From Streptomyces sp. JH14 (GTDB lineage Bacteria; Actinomycetota; Actinomycetes; Streptomycetales; Streptomycetaceae), in assembly GCF_029428675.1 (NCBI RefSeq), contig NZ_JAJNEL010000001.1:1984001-2048000 (forward strand): a stretch of DNA of 64,000 nucleotides. Reading direction: 5' to 3'. Shown here piece by piece: positions 45,292 through 55,513 of the stretch (its first letter is position 1; every line of letters begins with the position of its first letter). Below the pieces are notes generated by a model. The model was not told the DNA's origin. It was given only the letters and a program-made list of their open reading frames with translations, and made no database searches. Made by a program: the position numbers and the translations under genes.

Positions 45292-46737
45292 ATGGGCATA
45301 GTCGCCGGCTTGGACAGTTCCTCGGCCTTCACACACATCGTCGTCTGCGATGCGGACACGGGTGCCGTACTCCGGCAGGGGTACGCGGCGCATCCCGTCG
45401 AGGCGAAGGCCGCCGAGGCCGACCCGCAGGTGTGGCTGCTCTCACTCGGTGAGGCGGCCACCGGCGGGCTGCTCGAAGGTGTGCAGGCCATCGGGGTGTC
45501 CGCGCAGCAGCACGGTCTGGTGCCGCTGGACCGGCAGGGCAACCTCGTACGTCCGGCGCTGCTCGGCAACGACAAGCGGGCGCAGGTCGCCGCGGCCGAC
45601 CTGATCGACGGGCTCGGCGGGCGGCAGGCCTGGGCCGAGGCGGTCGGGTCCGTACCGCAGGCCGCCCAGCCGGTGGCGAAGCTGCGGTGGCTGGCGCGGA
45701 CCGAGCCGGAGGCGGCCCAGCGGGTCGCTTCGGTGCTGCAGCCGCACGACTGGCTGGTGTGGCAGCTGCTGGGCCGGCCGAACCGGCGGACCACCGACCG
45801 GGGCGCCGCGTCCGGGACGGGGTACTGGTCGGCGGGGACCGGTGCGTACCGGCCCGATCTGGTGGAGCTCGCTCTCGGACAGCAGGCCGTGCTGCCGGAG
45901 GTGCTGGGTCCCGCCGAGGCCGCCGGGACGACGCCCGAGGGCCTGCTGATCTCGGCCGGGACCGGCGAGACGATGGCCGCGGCGTTCGGGCTCGGCGTCG
46001 GGGCGGGCGACGCCGTGGTGTCGCTGGGGGCCTCGGGGTCGGTGATGGCCGTGCACCACGAGGCGCTGGCCGATCCGTCCGGGACGATCACCTCGTTCGC
46101 GGATGCCACCGGGATGCATCTGCCGGTCGTGCACACGCTCAATGCGGTACGGGCGCTGCGGGGCACCGCCGAGATGCTGGGTCTGGAGAATCTGGAGGAG
46201 CTGTCCGCGCTGGCGCTGAAGTCGACGCCGGGCGCGTCCGGACTCGTGCTCCTGCCGTATCTGGAGGGCGAGCGCACCCCGCAGCTGCCGCATACGGCGG
46301 GCACGCTGAGCGGGCTGCGTCGCGAGTCGATGAAGCCGGAACACCTGGGGCGGGCGGCGTTCGAGGGGATGCTGTGCTCACTGGCCGACGCGCTCGACGT
46401 GCTGCGCGGCCGAGGGGTCGAGGTCCGGCGGATGTTCCTGCTGGGGGCGGCCGCCGAGCTGCCGGCGGTGCAGGCGATCGCGCCCGCACTGTTCGGTGCG
46501 CAGGTCGTCGTGCCGCAGCCGGCCGAGTACGCGGCGCTGGGTGCGGCCCGGCAGGCGGCCTGGGCGCTCGGGGTCTCGCAGGGGCGGCTCGACCCGCGCA
46601 CTCCGCCGGCCTGGCAGGGTGCGGCGGCACAGGTGCTGGAGCCCGGCGAGGATCTGCCGGTCGGTCAGGCGGTGCGGCAGCAGTACAGGGCGACGCGGGA
46701 CCAGATTCATCCTGGGGCGTTCGACTCCGCGCTCTGA
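45292..46737 (+). CDS. xylB: FGGY-family carbohydrate kinase (xylulokinase-like)
   Basis: A 481-residue ASKHA-fold kinase. It opens MGIVAGLDSSSAFTHIVVCD (phosphate-1), has GVSAQQHGLVPLD as in xylulokinases, LISAGTGETMAAAFGLGVGA as phosphate-2, and late MFLLGAAAELPAVQAIAPAL as the adenosine region. It should phosphorylate D-xylulose or a close pentulose. There is no ribosome-binding site before the ATG, so translation may be leaderless. No xylose isomerase or sugar transporter is adjacent. Confidence 0.9.
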   Translation: MGIVAGLDSSSAFTHIVVCDADTGAVLRQGYAAHPVEAKAAEADPQVWLLSLGEAATGGLLEGVQAIGVSAQQHGLVPLDRQGNLVRPALLGNDKRAQVAAADLIDGLGGRQAWAEAVGSVPQAAQPVAKLRWLARTEPEAAQRVASVLQPHDWLVWQLLGRPNRRTTDRGAASGTGYWSAGTGAYRPDLVELALGQQAVLPEVLGPAEAAGTTPEGLLISAGTGETMAAAFGLGVGAGDAVVSLGASGSVMAVHHEALADPSGTITSFADATGMHLPVVHTLNAVRALRGTAEMLGLENLEELSALALKSTPGASGLVLLPYLEGERTPQLPHTAGTLSGLRRESMKPEHLGRAAFEGMLCSLADALDVLRGRGVEVRRMFLLGAAAELPAVQAIAPALFGAQVVVPQPAEYAALGAARQAAWALGVSQGRLDPRTPPAWQGAAAQVLEPGEDLPVGQAVRQQYRATRDQIHPGAFDSAL

Positions 46738-46773
46738 GTCCGGCGCTCTCGGTGACATGGGGCGCGGCCGTAG

Positions 46774-46796
46774 GTGACCGGGTCACGATTTTGACC
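46774..46796 (+). promoter_or_regulatory. Palindrome and -35 candidate before the ABC pair
   Basis: GTGACC-G-GGTCAC (46774-46786) is a perfect 6-1-6 palindrome. TTGACC (46791-46796) follows and could be a -35; the -10 is not clear. It lies about 90 bases before the first ABC start. Confidence 0.4.
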
Positions 46797-46886
46797 TGGG
46801 CTTGAGGAAAATCGTTCGCGACCGCGGTGTGCCATGCCGGAAAATAAGTCGGTTCCCGACCTACCTGCCGACTCCGAGAGACACGC

Positions 46887-48620
46887 GTGCTCATAAAACT
46901 CCTGCGGGCCTATCTCGGTCCGTACAAGAAACCGATCGTGCTGCTGGTGGCGCTCCAGCTGCTGCAGACCTGCGCCACCCTCTATCTCCCCTCCCTCAAC
47001 GCCGACATCATTGACAACGGTGTCATCGAGGGGGACACGGGCTACATCCTGGAGTACGGCGGCATCATGATCGCCGTCTCCGTCGCCCAGGTCGTCTGCA
47101 ACATGGGGGCCGTCTTCTACGGCGCACGCACCGCCGCCGCGCTGGGCCGCGACGTCCGGGCGTCGGTCTTCGACCGGGTGCAGTCGTTCTCGGCACGCGA
47201 GGTCGGGCGCTTCGGCGCACCGTCGCTGATCACCCGTACGACCAATGACGTCCAGCAGATCCAGATGCTGGTCCTGATGACGTTCACCATGATGGTCTCG
47301 GCGCCGATCATGTGTGTCGGCGGCATCATCCTGGCGCTCGGCCAGGACGTTCCGCTGTCGGCGGTGCTGCTCGCGGTGGTGCCGGTGCTCGGCATCGCGG
47401 TGAGCCTCATCGTGAGGAGGATGCGGCCGCTGTTCCGCACGATGCAGGAGCGGCTCGACACGGTGAACCGGGTGCTGCGCGAGCAGATCACCGGCAACCG
47501 GGTCATCCGCGCCTTCGTCCGCGACGGGTACGAGGAGAAGCGGTTCCGCGGCGCCAACACCGAGTTGACCGATGTGGCACTCTCCACCGGGCGCCTGATG
47601 GCGCTGATGTTCCCGACCGTGATGACGGTCGTGAACGTGTCGTCGATCGCCGTGGTCTGGTTCGGGGCGCACCGGATCGACAGCGGCGGGATGCAGATCG
47701 GCGCGCTGACCGCGTTCCTCTCCTATCTGATGCAGATCGTCATGTCGGTGATGATGGCCACCTTCATGTTCATGATGGTGCCGCGCGCCGAGGTGTGCGC
47801 CGAACGCATCCAGGAGGTCCTGGAGACCGATTCGAGCGTGGTGCCGCCGGTCGCGCCGGTGCGTGAGCTGCGCGCCCACGGTCATCTGGAGGTGCGGGGT
47901 GCGGACTTCCGCTACCCGGGCGCCGAGGAGCCGGTGCTGCGGTCGGTGGATCTGGTGGCGCGGCCCGGCGAGACGACGGCGATCATCGGGTCGACGGGCA
48001 GCGGGAAGTCGACGCTGCTCGGGCTCGTACCGCGGCTCTTCGATGTGACCGACGGCCAGGTACTGGTCGACGGCACGGACGTGCGGACGCTGGAGCCGGC
48101 GCTGCTGGCGAAGACGGTGAGCCTGGTTCCGCAGAAGCCCTATCTGTTCTCCGGGACGGTCGCGACGAACCTGCGGTACGGGAACCCGGACGCGACCGAC
48201 GAGGAGCTGTGGCACGCGCTGGAGGTCGCGCAGGCCAAGGAGTTCGTCGAGGAGCTGGAGCACGGCCTGCACGCACCGATCGCGCAGGGCGGCACCAATG
48301 TCTCCGGCGGACAGCGGCAGCGCCTCGCGATCGCGAGGACGCTGGTGCAGCGGCCGGAGATCTATCTCTTCGACGACTCGTTCTCCGCGCTCGACTATGC
48401 GACGGATGCCGCGCTGCGCGGGGCGCTGGCGCAGGAGACGGCCGAGTCGACCGTGGTGATAGTGGCGCAGCGGGTGTCCACCATCCGTGACGCGGACCGG
48501 ATCCTGGTGCTCGACGAGGGGCGGGTCGTCGGATCCGGCACCCATCACGAGCTGATGGACGGCAACGAAACATACCGGGAGATCGTGCTCTCCCAGCTGA
48601 CGGAAGCGGAGGCCGCGTAA
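46887..48620 (+). CDS. ABC exporter subunit with degenerate catalytic site
   Basis: A 577-residue fused TMD-NBD half. Six membrane helices (~15-300) precede Walker A GSTGSGKST (368-376) and an intact signature VSGGQ (472-476). However, Walker B is IYLFDDSFSALD, with Asp497 where the catalytic Glu should be, and the H-loop reads VIVAQRVST, with Gln528 for His. It therefore contributes Walker motifs to a non-hydrolysing site. The stop overlaps the next start by one base (TAATG), implying coupled synthesis of a heterodimer. Confidence 0.93.
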   Translation: MLIKLLRAYLGPYKKPIVLLVALQLLQTCATLYLPSLNADIIDNGVIEGDTGYILEYGGIMIAVSVAQVVCNMGAVFYGARTAAALGRDVRASVFDRVQSFSAREVGRFGAPSLITRTTNDVQQIQMLVLMTFTMMVSAPIMCVGGIILALGQDVPLSAVLLAVVPVLGIAVSLIVRRMRPLFRTMQERLDTVNRVLREQITGNRVIRAFVRDGYEEKRFRGANTELTDVALSTGRLMALMFPTVMTVVNVSSIAVVWFGAHRIDSGGMQIGALTAFLSYLMQIVMSVMMATFMFMMVPRAEVCAERIQEVLETDSSVVPPVAPVRELRAHGHLEVRGADFRYPGAEEPVLRSVDLVARPGETTAIIGSTGSGKSTLLGLVPRLFDVTDGQVLVDGTDVRTLEPALLAKTVSLVPQKPYLFSGTVATNLRYGNPDATDEELWHALEVAQAKEFVEELEHGLHAPIAQGGTNVSGGQRQRLAIARTLVQRPEIYLFDDSFSALDYATDAALRGALAQETAESTVVIVAQRVSTIRDADRILVLDEGRVVGSGTHHELMDGNETYREIVLSQLTEAEAA

Positions 48621-50545
48621 TGGCCGGGCCTGGCGGACGCATGATGGCGGGCGGGGCGCCGACCGACCGGTCCATGGACTTCAAGGGGTCCTCGAAGCGG
48701 CTGTTGCGGCGCTTCGCAGCGGAGAAGACCACGCTGTACATGATGCTGACGGCCGGTGTGCTGAGCGTCGCGCTCTCGGTCGTGGGGCCGAAGATCCTCG
48801 GCAAGGCCACCGACCTGGTGTTCGCCGGGGTCATCGGCCGGCGGCTGCCGGAGGGGACGACGAAGGAGCAGGCCGTCGAGGGCCTGCGCAAGACCAACGG
48901 CGGCCTGGCCGACCTGCTCTCCGGGGTCGACTTCACCCCCGGCCAGGGCATCGACTTCGATGCGGTGGGCAACGTCCTGCTGACGGCGCTGGCGGTCTAT
49001 GTCGGTGCCGGTCTGCTGATGCTGGTGTCGACGCGGCTGTCGATCCGGGTGATCAACCGGATCGTGTTCCAGCTGCGCGAGGACATCCAGGCGAAGCTTT
49101 CGCGGCTGCCGCTGTCCTACTTCGACCGGGCCAAGCGTGGCGAGGTGCTCAGCCGGGCGACGAACGACATCGACAACATCTCGCAGACGCTGCAGCAGAC
49201 GATGGGGCAGCTCGTCAACTCGGCGCTGACCATCGTCGGCGTGCTGATCGTGATGTTCTGGATCTCGCCGCTGCTGGCGCTGGTCGCGCTGGTGACGGTG
49301 CCGCTGTCGGTGGTCGTGGCGACGAAGGTCGGCAAGCGGTCGCAGCCGCAGTTCGTGCAGCAGTGGAAGGTGACGGGCAAGCTCAACGCCCACATCGAGG
49401 AGATGTACACCGGGCACACCCTGGTGAAGGTCTTCGGGCGGCAGGAGGAGTCCGCGAAGGACTTCGCCGAGCAGAACGACGCACTGTACGAGGCGAGCTT
49501 CCGGGCGCAGTTCAACAGCGGGATCATGCAGCCGCTGATGATGTTCGTGTCGAACCTGAACTATGTGCTGATCGCCGTCGTCGGTGGGCTGCGGGTGGCG
49601 TCGGGTGTGCTGTCGATCGGTGACGTCCAGGCGTTCATCCAGTACTCGCGGCAGTTCTCGATGCCGCTGACGCAGGTCGCCTCGATGGCGAACCTGGTGC
49701 AGTCGGGTATCGCCTCGGCCGAGCGGATCTTCCAGCTGCTGGACGCCGAGGAGCAGGATCCCGACCCCGAGACGGGTACGCGCCCGGCGGAGCTGCTCGG
49801 CAGCGTCTCGCTGGAGAAGGTGTCGTTCCGCTACGACCCGGACAAGCCGCTCATCGAGAACCTGTCGCTGAACGTCGAGCCGGGCCACACGGTCGCGATC
49901 GTCGGCCCGACCGGCGCCGGCAAGACGACGCTGGTCAACCTGCTGATGCGGTTCTACGAGGTGACGGGCGGCCGGATCGCTCTCGACGGGGTCGACGTGG
50001 CGAAGATGTCGCGCGACGAGCTGCGGTCGGGGATCGGCATGGTCCTGCAGGACACCTGGCTGTTCGGCGGGTCGATCGCGGACAACATCGCGTACGGCGC
50101 CGCGCGCGAGGTCACCCGGGAGGAGATCGAGGAGGCGGCCCGGGCAGCCCACGCCGACCGCTTCATCCGTACCCTGCCGGACGGTTACGACACCGTGATC
50201 GACGACGAGGGCACCGGGGTCAGCGCGGGCGAGAAGCAGCTGATCACCATTGCGCGGGCGTTCCTGTCGGACCCGGTGATCCTGGTCCTCGACGAGGCGA
50301 CGAGCTCCGTCGACACCCGTACCGAGGTGCTGATCCAGAAGGCGATGGCCCGTCTCGCGCACGGCCGCACGAGCTTCGTGATCGCGCACCGGCTCTCCAC
50401 CATCCGGGATGCCGACATCATCCTGGTGATGGAGAACGGGGCGATCGTCGAACAGGGCACGCACGACGAGCTGTTGGACGCGCGGGGGGCGTACGCCCGG
50501 CTGTACGCGGCGCAGTTCGCGCAGGCGGTCGCCGAGGTGGACTGA
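48620..50545 (+). CDS. ABC exporter subunit with intact Walker B, altered signature
   Basis: A 641-residue partner of the preceding half. It has a longer N-terminus with an extra ~50-residue external loop (RRLPEGTTKEQAVEG to VDFTPGQGIDF, ~73-113). Walker A is GPTGAGKTT (429-437), Walker B ILVLDE with Glu559, and the H-loop FVIAHRLST with His590. The signature, though, is VSAGE (534-538) instead of LSGGQ. Combined with its partner this gives one competent and one degenerate ATP site, as in TM287/288 and BmrCD-type multidrug exporters. Confidence 0.93.
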   Translation: MAGPGGRMMAGGAPTDRSMDFKGSSKRLLRRFAAEKTTLYMMLTAGVLSVALSVVGPKILGKATDLVFAGVIGRRLPEGTTKEQAVEGLRKTNGGLADLLSGVDFTPGQGIDFDAVGNVLLTALAVYVGAGLLMLVSTRLSIRVINRIVFQLREDIQAKLSRLPLSYFDRAKRGEVLSRATNDIDNISQTLQQTMGQLVNSALTIVGVLIVMFWISPLLALVALVTVPLSVVVATKVGKRSQPQFVQQWKVTGKLNAHIEEMYTGHTLVKVFGRQEESAKDFAEQNDALYEASFRAQFNSGIMQPLMMFVSNLNYVLIAVVGGLRVASGVLSIGDVQAFIQYSRQFSMPLTQVASMANLVQSGIASAERIFQLLDAEEQDPDPETGTRPAELLGSVSLEKVSFRYDPDKPLIENLSLNVEPGHTVAIVGPTGAGKTTLVNLLMRFYEVTGGRIALDGVDVAKMSRDELRSGIGMVLQDTWLFGGSIADNIAYGAAREVTREEIEEAARAAHADRFIRTLPDGYDTVIDDEGTGVSAGEKQLITIARAFLSDPVILVLDEATSSVDTRTEVLIQKAMARLAHGRTSFVIAHRLSTIRDADIILVMENGAIVEQGTHDELLDARGAYARLYAAQFAQAVAEVD

Positions 50546-50561
50546 TCTCTTCGGTGCGGAC

Positions 50562-51680
50562 TCAGTCCAGGTAGCCGCGGAGCTGGTCGGCGAAGGCGTG
50601 GTCCCGCAGCTTGTTGAGGGTCTTGGATTCGATCTGGCGGATGCGTTCGCGTGTCACGCCGAAGATCCGGCCTATCTCTTCGAGTGTGCGGGGCCGCCCG
50701 TCGGCCAGCCCGTAGCGCAGCTGGACCACCTTCCGCTCGCGCTCGTTCAGAGTGGAGAGCACCGCTTCGAGGTGCTCGCGCAACAGCAGGAACGCGGCGG
50801 ACTCCACGGGGGACGCCGCGTCCCCGTCCTCGATCAGGTCGCCGAGCGCGACGTCGTCCTCCTCACCGACCGGCGCGTGCAGCGAGACGGGTTCCTGGGC
50901 GAGCCGCAGTACTTCGCCGACCCGTTCCGGCGTCAGATCGAGCTGGACGGCGACCTCTTCGGGCGTCGGCTCGTAGCCGCGTTCCTGGAGCATCCGGCGC
51001 TGGACCCGCACGACGCGGTTGATCAGCTCGACGACATGGACCGGGACCCTTATGGTGCGTGCCTGGTCGGCGAGGGCGCGGGACATGGCCTGCCGGATCC
51101 ACCAGGTCGCGTACGTCGAGAACTTGTAGCCCCGGGCGTAGTCGAACTTCTCGACGGCTCTGATCAGTCCGAGGTTTCCCTCCTGGACCAGATCGAGCAT
51201 GGTCAGGCCGCGGCCGACGTAGCGTTTGGCGACGGAGACGACGAGCCGCAGGTTCGCCTCGATCAGGCGGCGCTTCGCCATCCGACCCATGACCACCAAC
51301 CGGTCGAGATCGACGGCGAGTTGGGAGTCGGGGTCGGGGGTGGACGCGAGCCGCTCCTCGGCGAACAGGCCGGCTTCGACGCGGCGGGCGAGCTCCACCT
51401 CGTCGGCGGCGGTGAGCAGCGGGACGCGTCCGATCTCCCGCAGGTACTGGCGGAAGAGGTCGGAGGACGGGCCGCCGGTGTCGGGGCGGCCGCGGGGCTC
51501 CGGAAGCTCGGGCACCTCCGTCTGCTCCTCCATGAGGGCGTCTTCCGGGACGACCGTCTCGGGCGGTTCGGGCTCTTGGGGTGTCGGTGGGTCCACCGCC
51601 GCCTCCGGATGACGCGTGGCCCGGTTCTGCGCGGGGACGGCCGAGACACGCTCGGTTGTGGTCACGGTCCGGGTCTGCAC
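50562..51680 (-). CDS. hrdA: Principal-type sigma-70 factor (HrdA)
   Basis: A 372-residue group 1/2 sigma factor. Region 1.2 is [20 protein letters not shown], region 2 [20 protein letters not shown] and [20 protein letters not shown], region 3 [18 protein letters not shown], and region 4.2 the [23 protein letters not shown]. The short N-terminus distinguishes it from HrdB, and the position next to dnaG matches hrdA from memory. GTG 51680 has GGAGG 8 bases upstream; ATGs at 51776 and 51797 lack sites but are in frame. It probably directs a subset of housekeeping-like promoters. Confidence 0.88.
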   Translation of the reverse strand: MQTRTVTTTERVSAVPAQNRATRHPEAAVDPPTPQEPEPPETVVPEDALMEEQTEVPELPEPRGRPDTGGPSSDLFRQYLREIGRVPLLTAADEVELARRVEAGLFAEERLASTPDPDSQLAVDLDRLVVMGRMAKRRLIEANLRLVVSVAKRYVGRGLTMLDLVQEGNLGLIRAVEKFDYARGYKFSTYATWWIRQAMSRALADQARTIRVPVHVVELINRVVRVQRRMLQERGYEPTPEEVAVQLDLTPERVGEVLRLAQEPVSLHAPVGEEDDVALGDLIEDGDAASPVESAAFLLLREHLEAVLSTLNERERKVVQLRYGLADGRPRTLEEIGRIFGVTRERIRQIESKTLNKLRDHAFADQLRGYLD

Positions 51681-51903
51681 GGGGGCGACCTCCAGGTGAT
51701 CGCTGCCGGATCGCGGGGATGGGAGCTCCACCGTCCGGTGGGGCCGACCGCGCTCCGATGACTCAGGCACCGCCATCCAGTGTGGGGGAAGACACATCGC
51801 CGCTACGAGGGGCGTGCGCGGACTTTCTGAGTCCGTTCCGTGACCGGTCGGTTACGGCCTCCCCCGGGGGCCCGGGGCGGGGTCCGTGACAGGGTCGGGC
51901 GCG

Positions 51904-53812
51904 TCAGAGCGCGTCGGCGCCGTTGTTCCGCAGGGACTGGGCGTACTGCTGGAGGACCCAGACCTCGTTCTGCGCGGCCGCCAGATGGTCGGGGGCCACA
52001 TTGCTGCCGAGGCGGGTGAGGCTGCCCTGGACGTCGTTGATGCGGCGGTCGACGGCGCGAAGCCGCACCTTGACCAGATGCTCGCCCGCGTACGCCTCGT
52101 CGATGGACTTGCCGTGGAAGACCTCGACGGCGAGCTCGGTGACCAGCTTGCGCACCGTGTCGTTGGGGGCGGCGTCGAGGATGCCGACCAGATACTCGCG
52201 GGTGTCGGCGAGGCCCTGCTCGGCGCCGCCCGCCTCCGCGATGCACTGGCGCACCGCCGCGTACGGCGGGGCGGTGAACTCGTCGGCCCCGTAGGCGTCG
52301 AAGGCCGGGGAGACCAGGGCGGGCCGCTGCAGGGCGAGCTTGAGCAGCTCGCGCTCGGTGCGGTGGGCCGGGCTGCGGAGATTGAGCGCGGGGCCCGAGG
52401 GGCCGGCGGTGGGCCGGACCTGCTGGTGCTGCGGGGGGGCCGGTGCGGGAGGGGGCCGGTGCGGGGCCCCGGTCGCCGCGGTCGCGGGCCCAGCGGGCGA
52501 GCTGGGCGACCCGCTTGACGACGAACTGGGTGTCGAGGATGCCGAGCATCCCGGCCAGCTGGACGGCGACCTCGTGCTGCGAGGAGCTGTTCTTGATCCG
52601 CGCGACGACGGGGGCGGCCTCGTCGAGCGCGGCGCCGCGGCCCGCGGGGGTCTCCAGGTCGTACCGCCCGACGATCTGGCGGAGCGCGAACTCGAAGAGC
52701 GGCGTGCGGGGTTCGACCAGGTCGCGGACGGCTTCGTCACCCTTGACCAGCCGCAGATCGCACGGGTCCATGTTGTCCGGGGCGATCGCGATGTACGTCT
52801 CCGCGGCGAACTTCTGGTCGTCCTCGAAGGCGCGCAGGGCGGCCTTCTGGCCGGCCGCGTCACCGTCGAAAGTGAAGATCACGCGGGCGCTGCCGTTGTC
52901 CATCAGAAGCCGGCGCAGGATCTTGATGTGGTCGCCGCCGAAGGCCGTGCCGCAGGTGGCGATGGCGGTGGTGATGCCGGCGAGGTGGCAGGCCATGACG
53001 TCGGTGTAGCCCTCGACGACGACGGCGCGGCTGGCCTTAGCGATGTCCTTCTTCGCGAGGTCGATGCCGTAGAGCACCTGCGACTTCTTGTAGATCGCGG
53101 TCTCGGGGGTGTTGAGGTACTTCGGTCCGTTGTCGTCGTCGCGGAGCTTGCGGGCGCCGAAGCCGACGACCTCGCCGGACGTGTCGCTGATCGGCCACAT
53201 CAGCCGGCCGCGGAACCGGTCGATGGGGCCGCGGCGGCCGTCCTGGGAGAGTCCGGAGGTGATGAGTTCCCGGTCGCTGAACCCCTTGCCGCGGAGGTAG
53301 CGGGTGAGGTGGTCCCAGCCGGCCGGGCTGTAGCCGACGCCGAAGTGGGCGGCGGCCGCTTGGTCGAAGCCGCGCTCGGCGAGGAACTTCCGGCCGATCT
53401 CCGCCTCGGGGCCGTCCAGCTGCTCGACGTAGAACTGAGCCGCGATCTTGTGTGCCTCGACCAGCCGGATGCGTTCGCCGCGCTGGTGGGAGGGGTTGTA
53501 GCCGCCCTCCTCATAGCGCAGGGTGATGCCCGCCTTGGCGGCGAGCCGCTCGACCGTCTCGGAGAAGGAGAGGTGGTCGATCTTCATCACGAACGCGATG
53601 GTGTCGCCGCCCTCCTGGCAGCCGAAGCAGTGGAAGAGTCCCTTGCTCGGGCTGACCTGGAAGGAGGGCGACTTCTCGTCGTGGAACGGGCAGAGACCCT
53701 TGAGGTTGCCTCCGCCCGCGTTCCGCAGCTGGAGGTACTCGGAAACGACGGCGTCGATCGGGACCGCGTCCCGTACCGCCTTCACATCGTCGTCATTGAT
53801 CCTGCCTGCCAC
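51904..53812 (-). CDS. dnaG: DNA primase, with an apparent frameshift
   Basis: DnaG makes RNA primers at the replication fork. The N-terminal zinc site is Cys41, His44, Cys62 and Cys65 (CPFHDEK and FHCFGC). The TOPRIM part has VVVEGYTDVMACHLAGI and FTFDGDAAGQKAALR. The frame from GTG 53812 is good to about 52440, then runs into low-complexity Arg/Pro sequence. The expected C-terminal domain (AHRTERELLKLALQRPALV to NEVWVLQQYAQSLRNNGADAL) continues in another frame to TGA 51904. The switch falls at a 7-G run (52433-52439); one G fewer restores a 635-residue protein. It is upstream of hrdA, as usual. Confidence 0.93.
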
Positions 53813-53937
53813 GGGTGAAGTCTACGGGGGAGGAGGGGCGGCGCGGGGGCGCGGTCGGCGTCGCGGGCGCCGGACGGGACCATGATCACGACCGTCCGGC
53901 GGCGGGGACGCGGTGCGGACGCCGTCCGGCGGGCGGC

Positions 53938-55197
53938 TCAGATCAGGGACTCCAGCGGTACCGACGGATCCGCGAGCGCGTCGGGGTCGACCTGTCCGCC
54001 GGTCCGGATCAGTTCCTGCACGGTCTCGGTGACGTCCCACACATTGACGTTCATCCCGGCCAGCACCCTGCGGTCCTTCAGCCAGAACGCGATGAACTCC
54101 CGCTTGCCCGCGTCGCCGCGGATGACGACCTGGTCGTACGAGCCCGGCGGCGCCCAGCCCGAGTACTCCAGCCCCAGGTCGTACTGGTCGGAGAAGAAGT
54201 ACGGCACACGGTCGTAGCCGACGTCCTGGCCGAGCATGGCGCGGGCCGCGGCCGGGCCGCTGTTCAGCGCGTTCGCCCAGTGCTCGACCCGCAGCCGGGT
54301 ACCGAACAGGGGGTGCTGCATATTGGCCACGTCCCCGGCGGCGTAGATGTCGGGGTCGGAGGTGCGCAGCGAGGCGTCGACGGCGATGCCGCCGCCGTCG
54401 GTGCGGGCTGCGAGCGTGAGGCCGGCGGCTTCGGCGAGGGCGGCGCGCGGGGCGGCACCGATCGCTGCGAGGACGTCGTGGGCGGGGTGCTCCTCGCCGT
54501 CGTCGGTGCGGGCGGCGAGGACCATGCCGTCCTGGCCGACGATCTCGGTGAGCCTGACACCGAAGCGGAAGCGGACGCCGTGGTCGCTGTGCAGCTCGGT
54601 GAAGATCTGTCCGAGCTCGGGGCCCAGAACCCGGAGCAGCGGGGTCGCCTCGGGTTCGACGACGGTGACCTCGGCACCGTATCCACGGGCCGCCGCCGCG
54701 ACCTCCAGGCCGATCCAGCCGGCTCCGGCGATCACCAGATGGCCGTTGTCGCGGCCGAGCGCGGACAGCACGTTCTTCAGGCGGTCGGCGTGGGCGAGGC
54801 GGCGCAGATGGTGGACACCTGCCAGGTCCGTGCCGGGGATGTCCAGGCGCCGCGGTTCGGCGCCGGTGGTGAGCAGCAGCTTGTCGTAGTGGATGACGGT
54901 GCCGTCGCCGAGCTCCACGGAGCGGGCGCCCCGGTCGATGCCGACGACGGGCTGGCCGAGGTGGAGCTCCACGTCCGCGCCCGCGTACCAGGCCGTCTCG
55001 TGGACGAAGACGCTGTCCCGGGCCTCCTTTCCGGCCAGGTAGCCCTTGGAGAGGGGAGGCCGTTCGTACGGATGGTCACGCTCATCGCCGACCAGGATCA
55101 CCCGGCCGCTGAAACCCTCCGAACGGAGTGTTTCGGCCGCCTTGGCTCCTGCCAGTCCCCCGCCGACAATGACGAACGTCCGATGTGCGTCGACCAC
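53938..55197 (-). CDS. FAD/NAD(P)-dependent ferredoxin reductase
   Basis: A 419-residue flavoprotein of the putidaredoxin/ferredoxin reductase type. The FAD motif is VIVGGGLAGAKAAETLR (~9-25), the NAD(P) motif VIAGAGWIGLEVAAAARGYG (~151-170) and the second FAD segment DIYAAGDVANMQHPLFG. The C-terminal reductase domain is VNVWDVTETVQELIRTGG. It passes electrons from NAD(P)H to ferredoxins, for example for cytochromes P450. GTG 55197 has GAGGAGG 6 bases upstream. Confidence 0.93.
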   Translation of the reverse strand: MVDAHRTFVIVGGGLAGAKAAETLRSEGFSGRVILVGDERDHPYERPPLSKGYLAGKEARDSVFVHETAWYAGADVELHLGQPVVGIDRGARSVELGDGTVIHYDKLLLTTGAEPRRLDIPGTDLAGVHHLRRLAHADRLKNVLSALGRDNGHLVIAGAGWIGLEVAAAARGYGAEVTVVEPEATPLLRVLGPELGQIFTELHSDHGVRFRFGVRLTEIVGQDGMVLAARTDDGEEHPAHDVLAAIGAAPRAALAEAAGLTLAARTDGGGIAVDASLRTSDPDIYAAGDVANMQHPLFGTRLRVEHWANALNSGPAAARAMLGQDVGYDRVPYFFSDQYDLGLEYSGWAPPGSYDQVVIRGDAGKREFIAFWLKDRRVLAGMNVNVWDVTETVQELIRTGGQVDPDALADPSVPLESLI

Positions 55198-55513
55198 TTG
55201 ATGCCTCCTCGGTGCTTGCTGCGCGGCGCCGCCAACTGCGAGCGTCCCGCACGCAGCGTGATGGCGAAAGAGGGTGTACCCCGATCAGGTCACCCGGGGT
55301 GGCCGGAGACCGGGGTGCCGGCCGGGGCCGGCACCGCGATGAGCAGGGCCGCGGGCCCGCCCGGCGCGGCATGTGCTCCCAGCACATCACCTGTGTCCTT
55401 GCGGGGCCGCCCCCGCCGCGCCCCACGGCGGCAGGACTTGTCCGGCGGCCGGACCGGGGACGCGACGGCGGGGCTCGCCCGGCCGTGGTCCGCGGCGGTC
55501 GGTGGAGCGCCCC
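55198..55513. terminator. 316-bp intergenic region with dgt terminator
   Basis: No gene is supported. The inverted repeat GGTGCCGGCC-GG-GGCCGGCACC (55314-55335) lies past the dgt stop on the minus strand and is a probable terminator. The promoter of the reductase gene should lie on its right-hand, i.e. low-coordinate, side, but I see no clear elements. Confidence 0.55.

Noticed and set aside
51803..52432. Continuation of the first dnaG frame to 51803
   Set aside because: The translation there is Arg/Pro/Gly low complexity, whereas the other frame gives the recognisable primase C-terminus.
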